Assembly: GCA_963695155.1 (NCBI GenBank)
Contig: CAVOGD010000002.1
Coordinates: forward strand, 1-64,000
Reading direction: 5' to 3'
DNA length: 64,000 nt
From: SG8-30 sp963695155
Lineage (GTDB): Bacteria > Pseudomonadota > Gammaproteobacteria > Steroidobacterales > Steroidobacteraceae
Shown here piece by piece: positions 24,501 through 32,987 of this stretch; positions within the stretch are counted from its first letter, which is position 1; each line of letters opens with the position of its first letter. Below the pieces are notes generated by a model. It was not told the origin of the DNA. It searched no databases and saw only the letters and a list, made by a program, of their open reading frames with translations. The translations under genes and the position numbers were made by a program.

Positions 24501-27040
24501 GTGCGCGACGCGCCGCGCAGCGTGTGGCAGGCGCGGTACAGCGGTTCCGTCACGTGGTGCGGACCGGGCGAGCTCCAGGCCCGTCGCAGGAAGCTGCGCA
24601 CCTCCTCGAGGTGCGACTGCATTTCCTTGCGGTAGATGTCCTGCAGCGAATAGTCCATCGAGCGCGGCGCTTCCGCCTCGGACGGCGGCGGCGCAGCCGC
24701 GCCGGCGGTCGGCGCCCCGGCCTCGGCCGGCGGCGGTGCAGCCGCACCGGCGGCCGGCGGCACGCGACCCAGCATCTCCGCCATGGACGCCTCATCCAGC
24801 GCCACCCGCAGCGTAGGTTCGTGCACGCGCTGCTCGACCTTGGGCGGGCGCGGCACCACCACCGTCTCACCGGCCTCGCCGAAAGCCAGCAGGCGGGCGG
24901 TAATGTGCGGCACGGCCGGCGCCGCCGGCTCGTGTCGTTCGAGCGCGTCGATCAGCCCCGGCAGCGCCGCCACGGCCTGGCGCAGCACCACCATCATCTC
25001 CGGCGACCGCGGCCGGGTACCGTCGATGACGGCGTTGAGCAGCTTCTCGACCGACCAGGCGAAGTCGCCGAGCACCGACGCCCCGACCATGCGACCGCTG
25101 CCCTTCAGCGTATGGAACGCGCGGCGCACGCGGACCAGCGACTCGCGATCGGCCACATTTTCGTCCCACAGCGGGAACAGCTTGTGGACGACCGCCGTCT
25201 CCTCGCGCGCCTCCTCGACGAACACTTCGAACAGTTCCGGGTCCACGGGCGTGGGCTCGCGGGCCGGCAGCGCGGCGCGGAACGGCGACTCCAGGATCAC
25301 GGTCGGCGCCGGCTGCGGCGCGCCCGCCGCAGCCTCCGCGGCGACCGCCAGCGCCGCCGCGACGCCGTCCACCGCCGACAGGCTGTGCTCCGCGTTGTCC
25401 AGCATGTGCCACGGGTCGCCGCGGCCCGCCTGCAGCGTCTCCATGTAGCACTCGATGCTGACCACGGCATCGGCCAGGTCATCGATGGCGTGGGCGGGCG
25501 GGCGCTCCGTTCCAGGCTGCAGCACGGCCACGACGCACTCGCCCACGCGCTGCATGACGTCCATGGCGCGCGTCTTGCCCAGCATCAGCAGCGTGGCCGT
25601 GACGCCCCGCGTAAGCGGCATGACCGAATCGATACCGGCGAGCTCGGCGTCGGGCTTGAGCGCCTGCGTGACGACTTCCTTGATGCGCGCCAGGTTAATC
25701 CCGCACTCGCGCAGGGCGGCCTCGGTGACCTGGCGCAGTTCCGGCTCGACTGGCGCACCCGTCGCGGGCACGCCGGGCGGCATGATGAGTTGCACGAGGC
25801 CCTCGTCGAGGCCGTCCTCGACCGTGATGAGCGCCGCGGCAATGCCGATCAGGCCCTCCGCATCGCCAGCCGCGCGGCGCGCCACGACGTCGCCCAGCCG
25901 GCCCAGTTCCGCCTGCACCTGCTCGCGCAGCGAGCCCAGGCCTAGCACGGCCAGCGTGTCGCCGATCTTCTTCAGCAGGTCGACCTGCGGCGCCAGCTCC
26001 TCGGGCCGGCCGCCCTTGCGGGTGAACAGGTCGAGGGCGTCCTTGACGCGCCCCAGGTCTTCCTTGATCGCCGCGGCCACCGTGTGCATGAGCTTGACCG
26101 ACGGCAGCGACAGCGAGCGGCGCTCGTCCTCGATCGAGTCGTCCAGCGGCAGCAGCTCGGCGATGCGGAACGACTCGCGTACGGCGGCCACGCGCGTGCC
26201 GTCGGTCTTCGCGCGGGCGACGTAATAGAGCAGGTTGTTGAGCAGCTCCAGCGGCGGCGCCTCGGCGTAGGCCTCCTCGCCGGACTTGTACAGCCGGAAC
26301 AGCTCGCGGTCGGCGTGCCCCAGCAGGCGCTTGATGGACAGGCTGCACTCCAGCCCGCCGCCCTGCACCGCTTCCAGCACGGCGCCGACCACCCACCACA
26401 ACTGGTACACCGGCGTTGTCGTGGCCGAGGATTCCATGCTGGCGGCGATCTTCGCCAGCGCATCGACGTGCGCAGCGTCGTGGTCGCCGCGGATCAGCGC
26501 CAGCAACGCCGCCTGGTAGCCCGCCCGCAGGCGCCGCGCCTGCTGCACGGCCGTCGGCCGGGGCTCCGTGCCGGACCACGGCGCCGGCTGCCGCTGCGAC
26601 GTCAGGTTGAGCGACAGCAGCGTGCCTTCCGACAGCAGCGGTGCGCCGCGGAACGCCCGCAGGTCATTGAGCAACGGCAGCAGCACGAGCGCCAGGTCCC
26701 GGCTGCCGCCGAGCACGCGCTCCAGGTAGGTCGGCAGCTGCACGACCGCGCGCACCAGCGCGTCCAGCCCCTCCTCGCGGCGGCGGCGGTCGCCGCCGGG
26801 CGCCAGCCAGCGCGCCGCCAGTTCCATCTCCTCGGCCAGCAGCGCGCCGCCGTAGACCTCGACCACGCGCAACACGCCGCGCACCTGGCGCAACAGGTCG
26901 GCCGCCTGCTCCAGCGACGGCAGTTCTTCCGGCCGCTCGGCGGCGTGCTCGAGCACTGCGCGAACTTCGCCCAGCGTGGCGTTGACCTCGTCGGCGACGA
27001 CGTACAGGGCCTGGGAGTCCATTTGCCGTGCGACGACCAT
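21554..27040 (-). CDS. chpA: Chemotaxis hybrid histidine kinase ChpA/PilL
   Basis: This 1828-residue cytoplasmic kinase is the hub of the twitching-motility chemosensory array. From N to C it has a long helical FimL/PilL-like region (to about residue 560) and three canonical Hpt domains: FHTLKGSGRM (~641), CHTLRGASR (~838) and LHTIKGGARM (~1071). A dimerisation helix follows. The CheA-type ATPase has LLRNAVVHGIESPAERL (~1420), VADDGAGINLRAVREKAL and TQTAGRGVGMDVV (~1503). A CheW domain (~1545-1700) and a C-terminal receiver with VILLDIEMPRMDGYE (~1770) complete it. Alanine/proline-rich linkers separate the modules. ATG 27040 lies 3 bases from the pilJ stop. P. aeruginosa ChpA is longer, with more phosphotransfer domains. 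Confidence 0.95.
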   Translation of the reverse strand: MVVARQMDSQALYVVADEVNATLGEVRAVLEHAAERPEELPSLEQAADLLRQVRGVLRVVEVYGGALLAEEMELAARWLAPGGDRRRREEGLDALVRAVVQLPTYLERVLGGSRDLALVLLPLLNDLRAFRGAPLLSEGTLLSLNLTSQRQPAPWSGTEPRPTAVQQARRLRAGYQAALLALIRGDHDAAHVDALAKIAASMESSATTTPVYQLWWVVGAVLEAVQGGGLECSLSIKRLLGHADRELFRLYKSGEEAYAEAPPLELLNNLLYYVARAKTDGTRVAAVRESFRIAELLPLDDSIEDERRSLSLPSVKLMHTVAAAIKEDLGRVKDALDLFTRKGGRPEELAPQVDLLKKIGDTLAVLGLGSLREQVQAELGRLGDVVARRAAGDAEGLIGIAAALITVEDGLDEGLVQLIMPPGVPATGAPVEPELRQVTEAALRECGINLARIKEVVTQALKPDAELAGIDSVMPLTRGVTATLLMLGKTRAMDVMQRVGECVVAVLQPGTERPPAHAIDDLADAVVSIECYMETLQAGRGDPWHMLDNAEHSLSAVDGVAAALAVAAEAAAGAPQPAPTVILESPFRAALPAREPTPVDPELFEVFVEEAREETAVVHKLFPLWDENVADRESLVRVRRAFHTLKGSGRMVGASVLGDFAWSVEKLLNAVIDGTRPRSPEMMVVLRQAVAALPGLIDALERHEPAAPAVPHITARLLAFGEAGETVVVPRPPKVEQRVHEPTLRVALDEASMAEMLGRVPPAAGAAAPPPAEAGAPTAGAAAPPPSEAEAPRSMDYSLQDIYRKEMQSHLEEVRSFLRRAWSSPGPHHVTEPLYRACHTLRGASRTADSQLAIRLAEPLHRWLRRLFDHGRSLDDDGLSVLADAVAAFEDVLERLHVEAANLPNIEEVVSRVSAADLALEQAIAAEPELDDTGTVAVLPAAEPAPEPPAAEAPAEERFRIDQLIPRIKVEVPAAPGLPGAAFGHLLPPLPEQPSVTGEVPYLGADGAAPAPEVAGPAAAPGSGRPDYDADIAAIFSDEATELLEAADGAVGALRAERGSRERIVELQRALHTIKGGARMAGIGAMGDLSHELESLLMQVTAGAAVFDERTFEVIQATLDELSRMRDFVNVGRPVLPARDLVTRIQMVARGHAPAPVVVETPPPPPAEAAEPVAAEPGGAGDEPEAEADSGAATDEQPLPVEAGEAAEAAARAPLPGREGAGDRVELARVDAELLDSMLNSAGEASIFRARVEQQLGSIEFNLSELNRVVQRLKEQLRKLEIETEAQILHRHVDTAPRRDDFDPLELDRYSAIQQYSRALAETASDVASVQTLLGSLTREAQDMLTQQGRAVTDLQNGLMRTRMVPFRRHVQRLTRVVRQAAAESGKKVDLVVTGAAGEFDRQVLERMLPPLEHLLRNAVVHGIESPAERLAHGKQEMGRIDLALRREGAEVVVTVADDGAGINLRAVREKALALGLVEPKQELTDEQAMQLILEPGFSTASQVTQTAGRGVGMDVVATEVKKLGGAMFMESSAGQGTTFTARLPFTLAISQALIVRVGEEYFALPLPTIEGVVRVPAMEAQRQLTADGAGFEYGGQQYRFQHLAAFVGGVPAPPAEHDPAVSVILVRAGEHSTGLVTDELIGSREIVVKAVGPQIATVRGVSGATILGDGRICIILDVGALVRSEWRARAAVDLQAAERADKRAFALVVDDSITVRRVTKRLLERNGMRVLTAKDGLDAIGVLQDHLPDVILLDIEMPRMDGYEVASHVRNDPRLKHVPIIMITSRVGEKHRARAIELGVNDYLGKPYQEAQLMQALEPLLQRPRPT

Positions 27041-27043
27041 GCG

Positions 27044-29152
27044 TCAGCCCGTCGTGCCGGCCAGGCGCGCCGGCGACTCGGGGGCGGCAGGCGCCTCGGT
27101 GGCCGCGACGATGGCGGACCTGCGCGGCGGCGGCGGCGCCGGCGCCTCCGCGGGCAGGCGGAAGCCGGCCGCCGACTTGCGCAGCAGCGCCGACAGGTCG
27201 GCCAGCCGCGCGATGGCGCTCGAGGTGGCGCTGGTGTTGTCCGCCGTCTGCTGGCTGATTTCGCGCAGCACCTGCATGGAGCGCGAAATCTGCGCGGAGG
27301 TGGCCGCCTGTTGCCGCGCGCTGCCGGTGATGTTCTGCAGCAGCTGCGCGATCTGGTTGGAGACCGCCTCGATCTCGCCGAGCGCGGCGCCGGCATTCTC
27401 GGCCAGCAGCGCGCCGCCCACGACGTCGGTCGTCGTCCGCTCCATGGAAACGACGGCCTCGTTGGTGTCGCTCTGGATGGTCCGCACCAGCACCTCGATC
27501 TGGCGCGTCGAGTGGCCGGCGCGCTCGGCCAGCCGCTGCACCTCGTCCGCCACCACGGCGAAGCCGCGGCCGGCGTCGCCGGCCATCGAGGCCTGGATCG
27601 AGGCGTTCAGCGCCAGGATGTTGGTCTGCTCGGCGATGTCGTTGATGAGCTCGACGATGTTGCCGATTTCCTGCGAGCTTTCGCCGAGCCGCTTGATGCG
27701 CTTGGACGTGTCCTGGATGTTCTCGCGGATCGCGTTCATGCCGTCGATGGTGCGCCGCACCGCGTCCGCGCCCTTGTGCGACACGTCCACCGCGTGCCTG
27801 GCGACGTCGGAACAACGCTCCGAGTTGGCGGACACCTGCTCGATCGACGCGGCCATGCCGGCCACGGCGTCGGTCGCGCCGGCGACCTGCCGCGATTGCG
27901 CGACACTGGCCTTGGCCAGGTGCCCGGCGGCCGCCTGGGTCTGTCGGGCGGCCAGGTCGAGCTGCACCGCCGTGTCGTTGATGGTGGCCACCAGGTCGCG
28001 CAGCGCCTCGATCGCATAGTTGATCGCGTCGGCGATCGCGCCGGTGATTTCATCGGTCACGGTGGCCTGCACCGTCAGGTCGCCGTCGGCCAGGCTCGAC
28101 ATCTCGTCCAGCAGCCGCAGGATGGCTTCCTGGTTGCGCCGGTTGAGGCGCGCCTGCTCCTCGGTGACGCGACGCTGGTGGATGGTCCTGCGCCAGGCCA
28201 GCAGCGCCGCCAGCAGCACGGCCATGGCCAGCAGCAGCGCGACCAGCGCCGGATAGGGCCCGGCGATGGCTGCCGCCGGGCCGGGCCTCGGTTCGATCGC
28301 CTCCAGCCTGGCGTAGGCCGTCTCGCCGGCCTGGCCCAGCTCGGCGGCCCAGCGCTGCGCGGCCGCGACGCGCTCGGCGCGCTGCAGGACGCCCCGCACC
28401 CGTTCCTCGAAGGCCTTGAAGGACTCGCGCGCCTCGCCCAGCCGCAGGTTCGCCTCGCCCGTCAGGCGTGGCACCTCCGCGCCACCCGGCTCACCGGCCA
28501 GTCCGGCCAGGAACTCGCCGAGCAGCGCCGTGTTGTCCGCAATGTCGCGGGCCGCCTGCGCCACGTTCCCTTCGCCGCCCGTCAGCGCCTGCAGCCCGGC
28601 ATCGGTCCGTTGCGCCGACGCTTCGAACGACGGCAGGCCGCGCATGGCGCCGGCGCCGCCCGGCGCCGCCACGGCGTTGCCGGTGTCCGCCAGCACCTCG
28701 CCCAGCAGGGTCGCGGCCTCGGTCGCCCAGGTCCCGAGCTCCGCCACGGACGTGCGCGCCTCGAGCACCGCCTCCGCACCCTGCTGCAGCGCCGGCCAGG
28801 CCGGTTCGTCGCCCAGCAGCCGCGCGCTCGGGCTGGACAACGCCGCGAAGGATCCGCGGCCCGCCTCGACCTCCTGCAGGAGCGCCGCCAGACGGTCGCG
28901 CGACCCGGCCAGCCGGTCCATCGCGCCCGTGTCGCCGCGCGCGGCCTCGGCCGCCAGCGCCGGCATGGCCGCGGACAGCCGCGTCAGTTCCGCCACGTGG
29001 CCGCGGTAGTCGCTTTCCTGCGCCTGGTAGCGGGCCGACCACAGCAGCATGACGGCTGCCGCCAGCAGCAGCGCGAGGCTGGCTGCGATCAGCACCGGCA
29101 GCAACCGGGATGCCTTCTGCTGGTCGAACATCTTGGCTATCCGCTCCCTCAT
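27044..29152 (-). CDS. pilJ: Type IV pili methyl-accepting chemotaxis protein PilJ
   Basis: This 702-residue inner-membrane receptor senses surface or pilus state and signals to ChpA through PilI. It has a first membrane helix at about residues 18-40 (LLPVLIAASLALLLAAAVML) and a second at about 295-315 (YPALVALLLAMAVLLAALLAW). Between them is a helical periplasmic domain. The cytoplasmic signalling domain has the hairpin-tip segment INDIAEQTNILALNASIQA, followed by GRGFAVVADEVQRLAERAG. The family's QTTA-like adaptation region is not evident at the C terminus, which ends in a PR-rich tail. The gene lies between pilI and chpA. Confidence 0.95.
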   Translation of the reverse strand: MRERIAKMFDQQKASRLLPVLIAASLALLLAAAVMLLWSARYQAQESDYRGHVAELTRLSAAMPALAAEAARGDTGAMDRLAGSRDRLAALLQEVEAGRGSFAALSSPSARLLGDEPAWPALQQGAEAVLEARTSVAELGTWATEAATLLGEVLADTGNAVAAPGGAGAMRGLPSFEASAQRTDAGLQALTGGEGNVAQAARDIADNTALLGEFLAGLAGEPGGAEVPRLTGEANLRLGEARESFKAFEERVRGVLQRAERVAAAQRWAAELGQAGETAYARLEAIEPRPGPAAAIAGPYPALVALLLAMAVLLAALLAWRRTIHQRRVTEEQARLNRRNQEAILRLLDEMSSLADGDLTVQATVTDEITGAIADAINYAIEALRDLVATINDTAVQLDLAARQTQAAAGHLAKASVAQSRQVAGATDAVAGMAASIEQVSANSERCSDVARHAVDVSHKGADAVRRTIDGMNAIRENIQDTSKRIKRLGESSQEIGNIVELINDIAEQTNILALNASIQASMAGDAGRGFAVVADEVQRLAERAGHSTRQIEVLVRTIQSDTNEAVVSMERTTTDVVGGALLAENAGAALGEIEAVSNQIAQLLQNITGSARQQAATSAQISRSMQVLREISQQTADNTSATSSAIARLADLSALLRKSAAGFRLPAEAPAPPPPRRSAIVAATEAPAAPESPARLAGTTG

Positions 29153-29158
29153 TGCCGC

Positions 29159-29713
29159 CTAGCCCTTCACGAAAGCCGGGCTCTCGACCAGCTTGCGCAG
29201 GCTGAACACCGGCCACGCCTCGGTCCCGCGCCTGAACGATCCCGCCAGGTAACGCTCGCAGCGGATCATGGTCATCGGCGGCTCCGCATGGAATTCGTTC
29301 TCATTGAAGCGCCTGAAGCCCAGCACCTCGTCCACCACCAGCCCGGCCGGAATCTCGCGGTGGTTGACGACGATGACCCGGGCATTGCGGCCCGGCTGGG
29401 TCTCGCCGCTGCCCAGGTACTGCTTGAGGTCCACGACCGGCAGCAGCTGGCCGCGCACGTTGGCCAATCCGCGGATCCACTCCTTGGCGCCCGGCACCCG
29501 CGTCAGCGGCGCCGGAACGCCCATCACCTCGCGCGCCTCGTCGCGCGCCACCAGGAACGTCTCGCCGCCCATGCGGAAGGCGACGCCGATCCAGACCTGT
29601 TCGGCCGCCGCCTCGAGCGCGCCGGCCACGGCGGCGCGCGCACGCCGGTCCAGTTCCTGGAGTAGCTCGAAGGGCCGGTCCTTCAGCGACTTGAGGCTTT
29701 CCGCGGGCAGCAT
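29159..29713 (-). CDS. pilI: Twitching-motility CheW-like protein PilI
   Basis: This 184-residue CheW-domain adaptor couples PilJ to ChpA. Diagnostic pieces are the N-terminal RPFELLQELDRRARA helix shared by PilI proteins, the IGVAFRMGGETFLVARDE strand region, LANVRGQLLPVVDLKQYLG and GLVVDEVLGFRRF. It is six bases upstream of pilJ and four bases downstream of pilH, consistent with one transcript in the standard pilGHIJ order. Confidence 0.95.
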   Translation of the reverse strand: MLPAESLKSLKDRPFELLQELDRRARAAVAGALEAAAEQVWIGVAFRMGGETFLVARDEAREVMGVPAPLTRVPGAKEWIRGLANVRGQLLPVVDLKQYLGSGETQPGRNARVIVVNHREIPAGLVVDEVLGFRRFNENEFHAEPPMTMIRCERYLAGSFRRGTEAWPVFSLRKLVESPAFVKG

Positions 29714-29717
29714 GTCC

Positions 29718-30086
29718 TCAGCCCGCCGGTAACGCCGCCCGCGCCTTCTCCCGCAGCTGTGACGCCGATACCGGCTTCACCAGATAGTCGACCGCGCCCT
29801 GGCGCATGCCCCACACCATGTCGCTCTCCTGGTTCTTGCTGGAGACCATGATCACGGGAATCGTGCTGGTCGTCGGATCGTTGCTGAGCGTGCGCGTCGC
29901 GCGGAACCCGTCCATGCCGGGCATGACGATGTCCATCAGTATGAGGTTCGGCAGCAGTTCGCGGGCCTTGCGAATGGCCTCGTCGCCGTCGGCCGCCGTT
30001 TCCACCTCGAATCCCGCCGCCTCGAGGACCCGTTTCATCTGATAAACCTCGGTGGGCGAGTCGTCGACGATCAGGATGAGCGCCAT
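29718..30086 (-). CDS. pilH: Twitching-motility response regulator PilH
   Basis: This 122-residue single-domain CheY-like receiver starts MALILIVDDSPTEVYQMKRV and has the phosphoacceptor aspartate in LILMDIVMPGMDG, the conserved SSK region and the KPVS lysine. In the Pil-Chp system PilH is regarded as the regulator that damps the pathway or promotes retraction through PilT. Its ATG is chosen because the receiver fold begins at once. It lies 23 bases after pilG. Confidence 0.95.
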   Translation of the reverse strand: MALILIVDDSPTEVYQMKRVLEAAGFEVETAADGDEAIRKARELLPNLILMDIVMPGMDGFRATRTLSNDPTTSTIPVIMVSSKNQESDMVWGMRQGAVDYLVKPVSASQLREKARAALPAG

Positions 30087-30109
30087 GTCGTGCTCCGGTT
30101 GGGCGGTGC

Positions 30110-30517
30110 TCAACGGTTGACGTGCTGTTCGATGGCCGACAGCAGCTCGTCGCGGGTGAACGGCTTGGTCAGGTAATGCTCCGAGCCGACGATGCGGCCG
30201 CGCGCCCGGTCGAACAGCCCGTCCTTGCTGGACAGCATGATCACCGGAATGGAGCGGAACACCTTGTTGTGCTTGATCAGCGAGCAGGTCTGGTAGCCAT
30301 CCAGCCGCGGCATCATGATGTCCACGAAGACGATGTCCGGCTGGTGGTCCGCCACCTTGGGCAGCGCGTCGAAGCCGTCGATGGCCGTAAAGACCTCGCA
30401 GCCTTCCTTGGCCAGCAGCGTTTCCGCCGTCCGGCGGATGGTCTTGCTGTCGTCCACGACGAGCACCTTCAGCCCCTGGAGCCGGGCTGGCGTGGCGGTG
30501 GCGGCTGCGGTTTCCAT
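30110..30517 (-). CDS. pilG: Twitching-motility response regulator PilG
   Basis: This 135-residue CheY-like receiver is the first gene of the pilGHIJ-chpA operon. VLVVDDSKTIRRTAETLL, the acceptor aspartate in IVFVDIMMPRLDG, and LTKPFTRDELLSAI are the conserved elements. PilG promotes pilus extension through PilB in Pseudomonas. A purine-rich GGAGGT ribosome binding site precedes ATG 30517. The upstream AT-rich patch at 30603-30616 (minus strand TATGTTAAAAAG) is the likely promoter area. Confidence 0.95.
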   Translation of the reverse strand: METAAATATPARLQGLKVLVVDDSKTIRRTAETLLAKEGCEVFTAIDGFDALPKVADHQPDIVFVDIMMPRLDGYQTCSLIKHNKVFRSIPVIMLSSKDGLFDRARGRIVGSEHYLTKPFTRDELLSAIEQHVNR

Positions 30518-30752
30518 CGGTCACCTCCGGCCCCGGCAGCATCGGTTCCGGCGTCCCCGGGCCTCGCGCGGGGTCGCCGGTCGCAAACGCCTCCGGAGCC
30601 TCAACTTTTTAACATATCGGCACTCCGCCCGCCATGCGCGGACCTGCGTTCGCGCGGCGGCCGGTACAGGATGACGGTGTACTATGTCGCGCCCCCCCAG
30701 GGGGGTCGATGTCGTCACATTCCGGTGATTTCGCCGGCCCGGGAGCAACGAA

Positions 30753-31712
30753 ATGGCCCGCCGACCACGGCTAGGCGTGCTGATGGACCCCATCGGCTCG
30801 ATCCAGCCCGCCAAGGACTCCACGCTGGCCATGCTGCTGGCCGCCCAGCAGCGCGGCGCCGAACTGTCCTATTTCGAGCAACGCCACCTGCGGGTGCGCG
30901 ACGGCCGGGCGCTGGCCACGCTGGCGCCGGTCACCGTGCGCGACGATCCCGCCGGCTGGTTCACGCTGGGCGAGCCGCGCGACGCGCCGCTGGCCGAGCT
31001 CGACGCCGTGCTGATGCGCAAGGACCCGCCGTTCGACACCGAGTACATCTACACCACCTACCTGCTGGAACGCGCGCAGGCCGAGGGCGTGCTGGTCGTC
31101 AACAGCCCGCAGGGGCTGCGCGACATGAACGAGAAGGTGTTCACCGCCTGGTTTCCCGACTGCTGCGCCCCCACGCTGATCACGCGCGACATGGCCCGGA
31201 TGGCGGCGTTCGTGGCCGAGCACGGCCAGGCGGTCTGCAAGCCGCTGGCGGGCATGGGCGGCAAGTCGGTGTTCGTCGTCAATGCGGGCGACAAGAACGC
31301 CAACGTCATCTTCGAGACGCTCACCGACAACGGCCAGCGTTACGCCATCGTGCAGCGCTACCTGCCGGAGATCGCGACCACGGGCGACAGCCGCATCCTG
31401 CTGATCGACGGCGAACCGTTCGAGTACGCCCTGGCGCGGATCCCGCCGGCCGGCGACAACCGCGGCAACCTCGCGGCGGGCGCCAAGGGCGTCGGCCGCC
31501 CGCTCAACGACCGCGACCGCTGGCTGTGCTCGCGCATCGGGCCGGTCATGCGGGCGCGCGGCATGATGTTCGTCGGCCTGGACGTGATCGGCGACTACGT
31601 CACCGAGATCAACGTCACCAGCCCGACCGGCATCCGCGAGCTGGAGAAGCAGTTCAAGGTGGACATCGCGGGGCGGTTCATCGACACGGTGCTGCAGCGC
31701 ATCGCGCGGTAA
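30753..31712 (+). CDS. gshB: Glutathione synthetase
   Basis: GshB joins gamma-glutamylcysteine and glycine using ATP. The 319-residue ATP-grasp enzyme begins LGVLMDPIGSIQPAKDST, with LMRKDPPFDTEYIYTTYLLE, KPLAGMGGKSVFVV (P-loop-like grasp) and the C-terminal GLDVIGDYVTEINVTSPTGI. A GGGAGC ribosome binding site precedes the ATG. It is divergent from pilG across about 235 bp. That spacer includes a C-run/G-run (CCCCCCC at about 30692, GGGGGG after it) and no gene. Repeat locus R3 follows it directly. Confidence 0.97.
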   Translation: MARRPRLGVLMDPIGSIQPAKDSTLAMLLAAQQRGAELSYFEQRHLRVRDGRALATLAPVTVRDDPAGWFTLGEPRDAPLAELDAVLMRKDPPFDTEYIYTTYLLERAQAEGVLVVNSPQGLRDMNEKVFTAWFPDCCAPTLITRDMARMAAFVAEHGQAVCKPLAGMGGKSVFVVNAGDKNANVIFETLTDNGQRYAIVQRYLPEIATTGDSRILLIDGEPFEYALARIPPAGDNRGNLAAGAKGVGRPLNDRDRWLCSRIGPVMRARGMMFVGLDVIGDYVTEINVTSPTGIRELEKQFKVDIAGRFIDTVLQRIAR

Positions 31713-31729
31713 CCACGCTTCCTGGCGGG

Positions 31730-31944
31730 CGCGCGAGGTGGTCGTGGTCCCCTGAGCGAGCGACTTTCTTCGGAGCGAGCGTGGGGACCCGACCGGATCC
31801 CGCGCGCCCGCGGTGCCGACGTCAGTGGTTCGGAGGGGTCAGACCCCAGCGAGGGGTCAGACCCCTGGAGCGCGGATCCCGCGCGCCCGCGGTGCCGACG
31901 TCAGTGGTTCGGAGGGGTCAGACCCCAGGAGGGGTCAGACCCCG
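31730..31944. repeat. Palindromic repeat locus R3 with internal 55 bp duplication
   Basis: Module A (about 31730-31805) has inner arms GGTCCCC and GGGGACC around GCGAGCGACTTTCTTCGGAG. It is followed by GGGGTCAGACCCC copies at about 31835-31847, 31853-31865, 31914-31926 and 31931-31943. A 55-base segment from GGATCCCGCGCGCCCGCGG through a GGGGTCAGACCCC copy occurs twice, at 31795-31849 and 31874-31928, without visible change. The locus lies between gshB and the tonB-like gene. Open frames through it are compositional artefacts. Confidence 0.9.
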
Positions 31945-32002
31945 TGGTGCTGCGCCGAACGCCGTCGCGGATGGTCCCCAGGAGTCCGATCCCAACGACG
32001 CC

Positions 32003-32008
32003 TATAAT
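32003..32008 (+). promoter_or_regulatory. -10 box of the tonB-like gene, 7 bases before ATG
   Basis: A perfect TATAAT ends at 32008 and the ATG begins at 32016. No clear -35 hexamer is at the expected distance. Transcription from this box would start at or next to the A of the ATG, so the mRNA would be leaderless or nearly so. An upstream Shine-Dalgarno sequence would not then be used. Confidence 0.6.
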
Positions 32009-32015
32009 CCGGGGA

Positions 32016-32924
32016 ATGGCCGAGACCGACATCGCCACCGAGCACACGACGGTCGATGACCGGTTGCTGGTGATGCTGTTCCTGGTGGCCCTGTTCCACC
32101 TCATCGTCATCCTGGGCGTGTCCTTCACCGCGGCCGCGTCACGCGACGCCGGCGACCTCCGCACGCTCGAAGTGCTGCTGGTCAGCGATGCCCTGCCCGA
32201 GTCCCTGCGCAATGACGAGGCGGTGTACCTCGCGCAGCGCACCCAGCAGGGCGCGGGCAATGCGCGCGACCTGTCGCGGCCGCGGCTGCCGACCGCCTCG
32301 GACGCGCCGGTCGACCTGGCGGGCGAGTTCGACGGCCAGGTGTTCATGGCGGACCGCGCGGGGTCGACCGGCGGCGACATGGAGGCCGTCACGTCGAGCC
32401 GCGCCACGTCGCAGCTGCGGTATGCGGGCGATGCGCAGCAGGAATCCGCGGTGACCGGCGCGGCGCCGCGGCAACTGGTGGCCGGCACGGCCACGACGCT
32501 GCCCTCCAGCGCCGACGACCCCGAACTGCGCCTGAAGGGCCCGGCGCGGCGCGAACTCATGGTCACCGCCAGCACGCGCGTGTCGGGCGTGGCCGTGTAC
32601 CTGGATGACTGGCGCCAAAGGGTCGAGCGGGTCGGCACGCTCAACTTCCCGAACCAGGCGCGCCGCCGCGCCATGAGCGGCAACCCCGTCGTCGAGGTCG
32701 CGCTGACGTCCGACGGCCTGCTGGCCGAGGTGAAGGTGCGGCGTTCGAGCGGCTTTGCCGAACTCGACCAGGCGGCCGTGGACATATTGCGCCTGGCCGG
32801 GCCGTTCGAGCCGTTCCCGCGCGAGCTGGCGGCGCGGCACGACGTGCTGCGGTTCGCGCACGAATGGCAGTTCGTGCGCGGCCAGATGGCCGGATCGTCG
32901 GTGAGCATCGCGCCCGACCCGTGA
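32016..32924 (+). CDS. TonB-like energy transducer protein
   Basis: This 302-residue protein has a short cytoplasmic N terminus and one membrane helix at about residues 19-40 (LLVMLFLVALFHLIVILGV), then a long disordered periplasmic linker. Its C-terminal TonB domain (residues ~195-285) reads YLDDWRQRVERVGTLNFP, VEVALTSDGLLAEVKVRRSSG and ILRLAGPFEPFP. It probably couples the proton motive force (with ExbB/ExbD encoded elsewhere) to outer-membrane receptors. The proline-rich linker of classical TonB is replaced by a low-complexity polar one. gshB-tonB-yqgE-ruvX is a standard gammaproteobacterial order. Service to BtuB is possible but not shown. Confidence 0.9.
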   Translation: MAETDIATEHTTVDDRLLVMLFLVALFHLIVILGVSFTAAASRDAGDLRTLEVLLVSDALPESLRNDEAVYLAQRTQQGAGNARDLSRPRLPTASDAPVDLAGEFDGQVFMADRAGSTGGDMEAVTSSRATSQLRYAGDAQQESAVTGAAPRQLVAGTATTLPSSADDPELRLKGPARRELMVTASTRVSGVAVYLDDWRQRVERVGTLNFPNQARRRAMSGNPVVEVALTSDGLLAEVKVRRSSGFAELDQAAVDILRLAGPFEPFPRELAARHDVLRFAHEWQFVRGQMAGSSVSIAPDP

Positions 32925-32952
32925 GCGCCGTCGCAAGACCTGTTGCGCCGCT

Positions 32953-32981
32953 TTGACCGCTGCCGCCCGGCAACCGATACT
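32953..32981 (+). promoter_or_regulatory. Sigma-70 type promoter of yqgE
   Basis: TTGACC (32953-32958) and GATACT (32976-32981) are separated by exactly 17 bases. The -10 box ends six bases before ATG 32988 (and touches the alternative ATG at 32982). A transcript from here would begin at about 32988, making yqgE leaderless. It lies 28 bases beyond the tonB-like stop. Confidence 0.7.
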
Positions 32982-32987
32982 ATGGCC

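Noticed and set aside
21665..25945. Very long open frame on the plus strand opposite chpA.
   Set aside because: High GC with third-position G/C bias keeps the antisense frame open. The product is rich in His, Arg, Gln and Leu and shows no domain, while the minus strand encodes an intact kinase.
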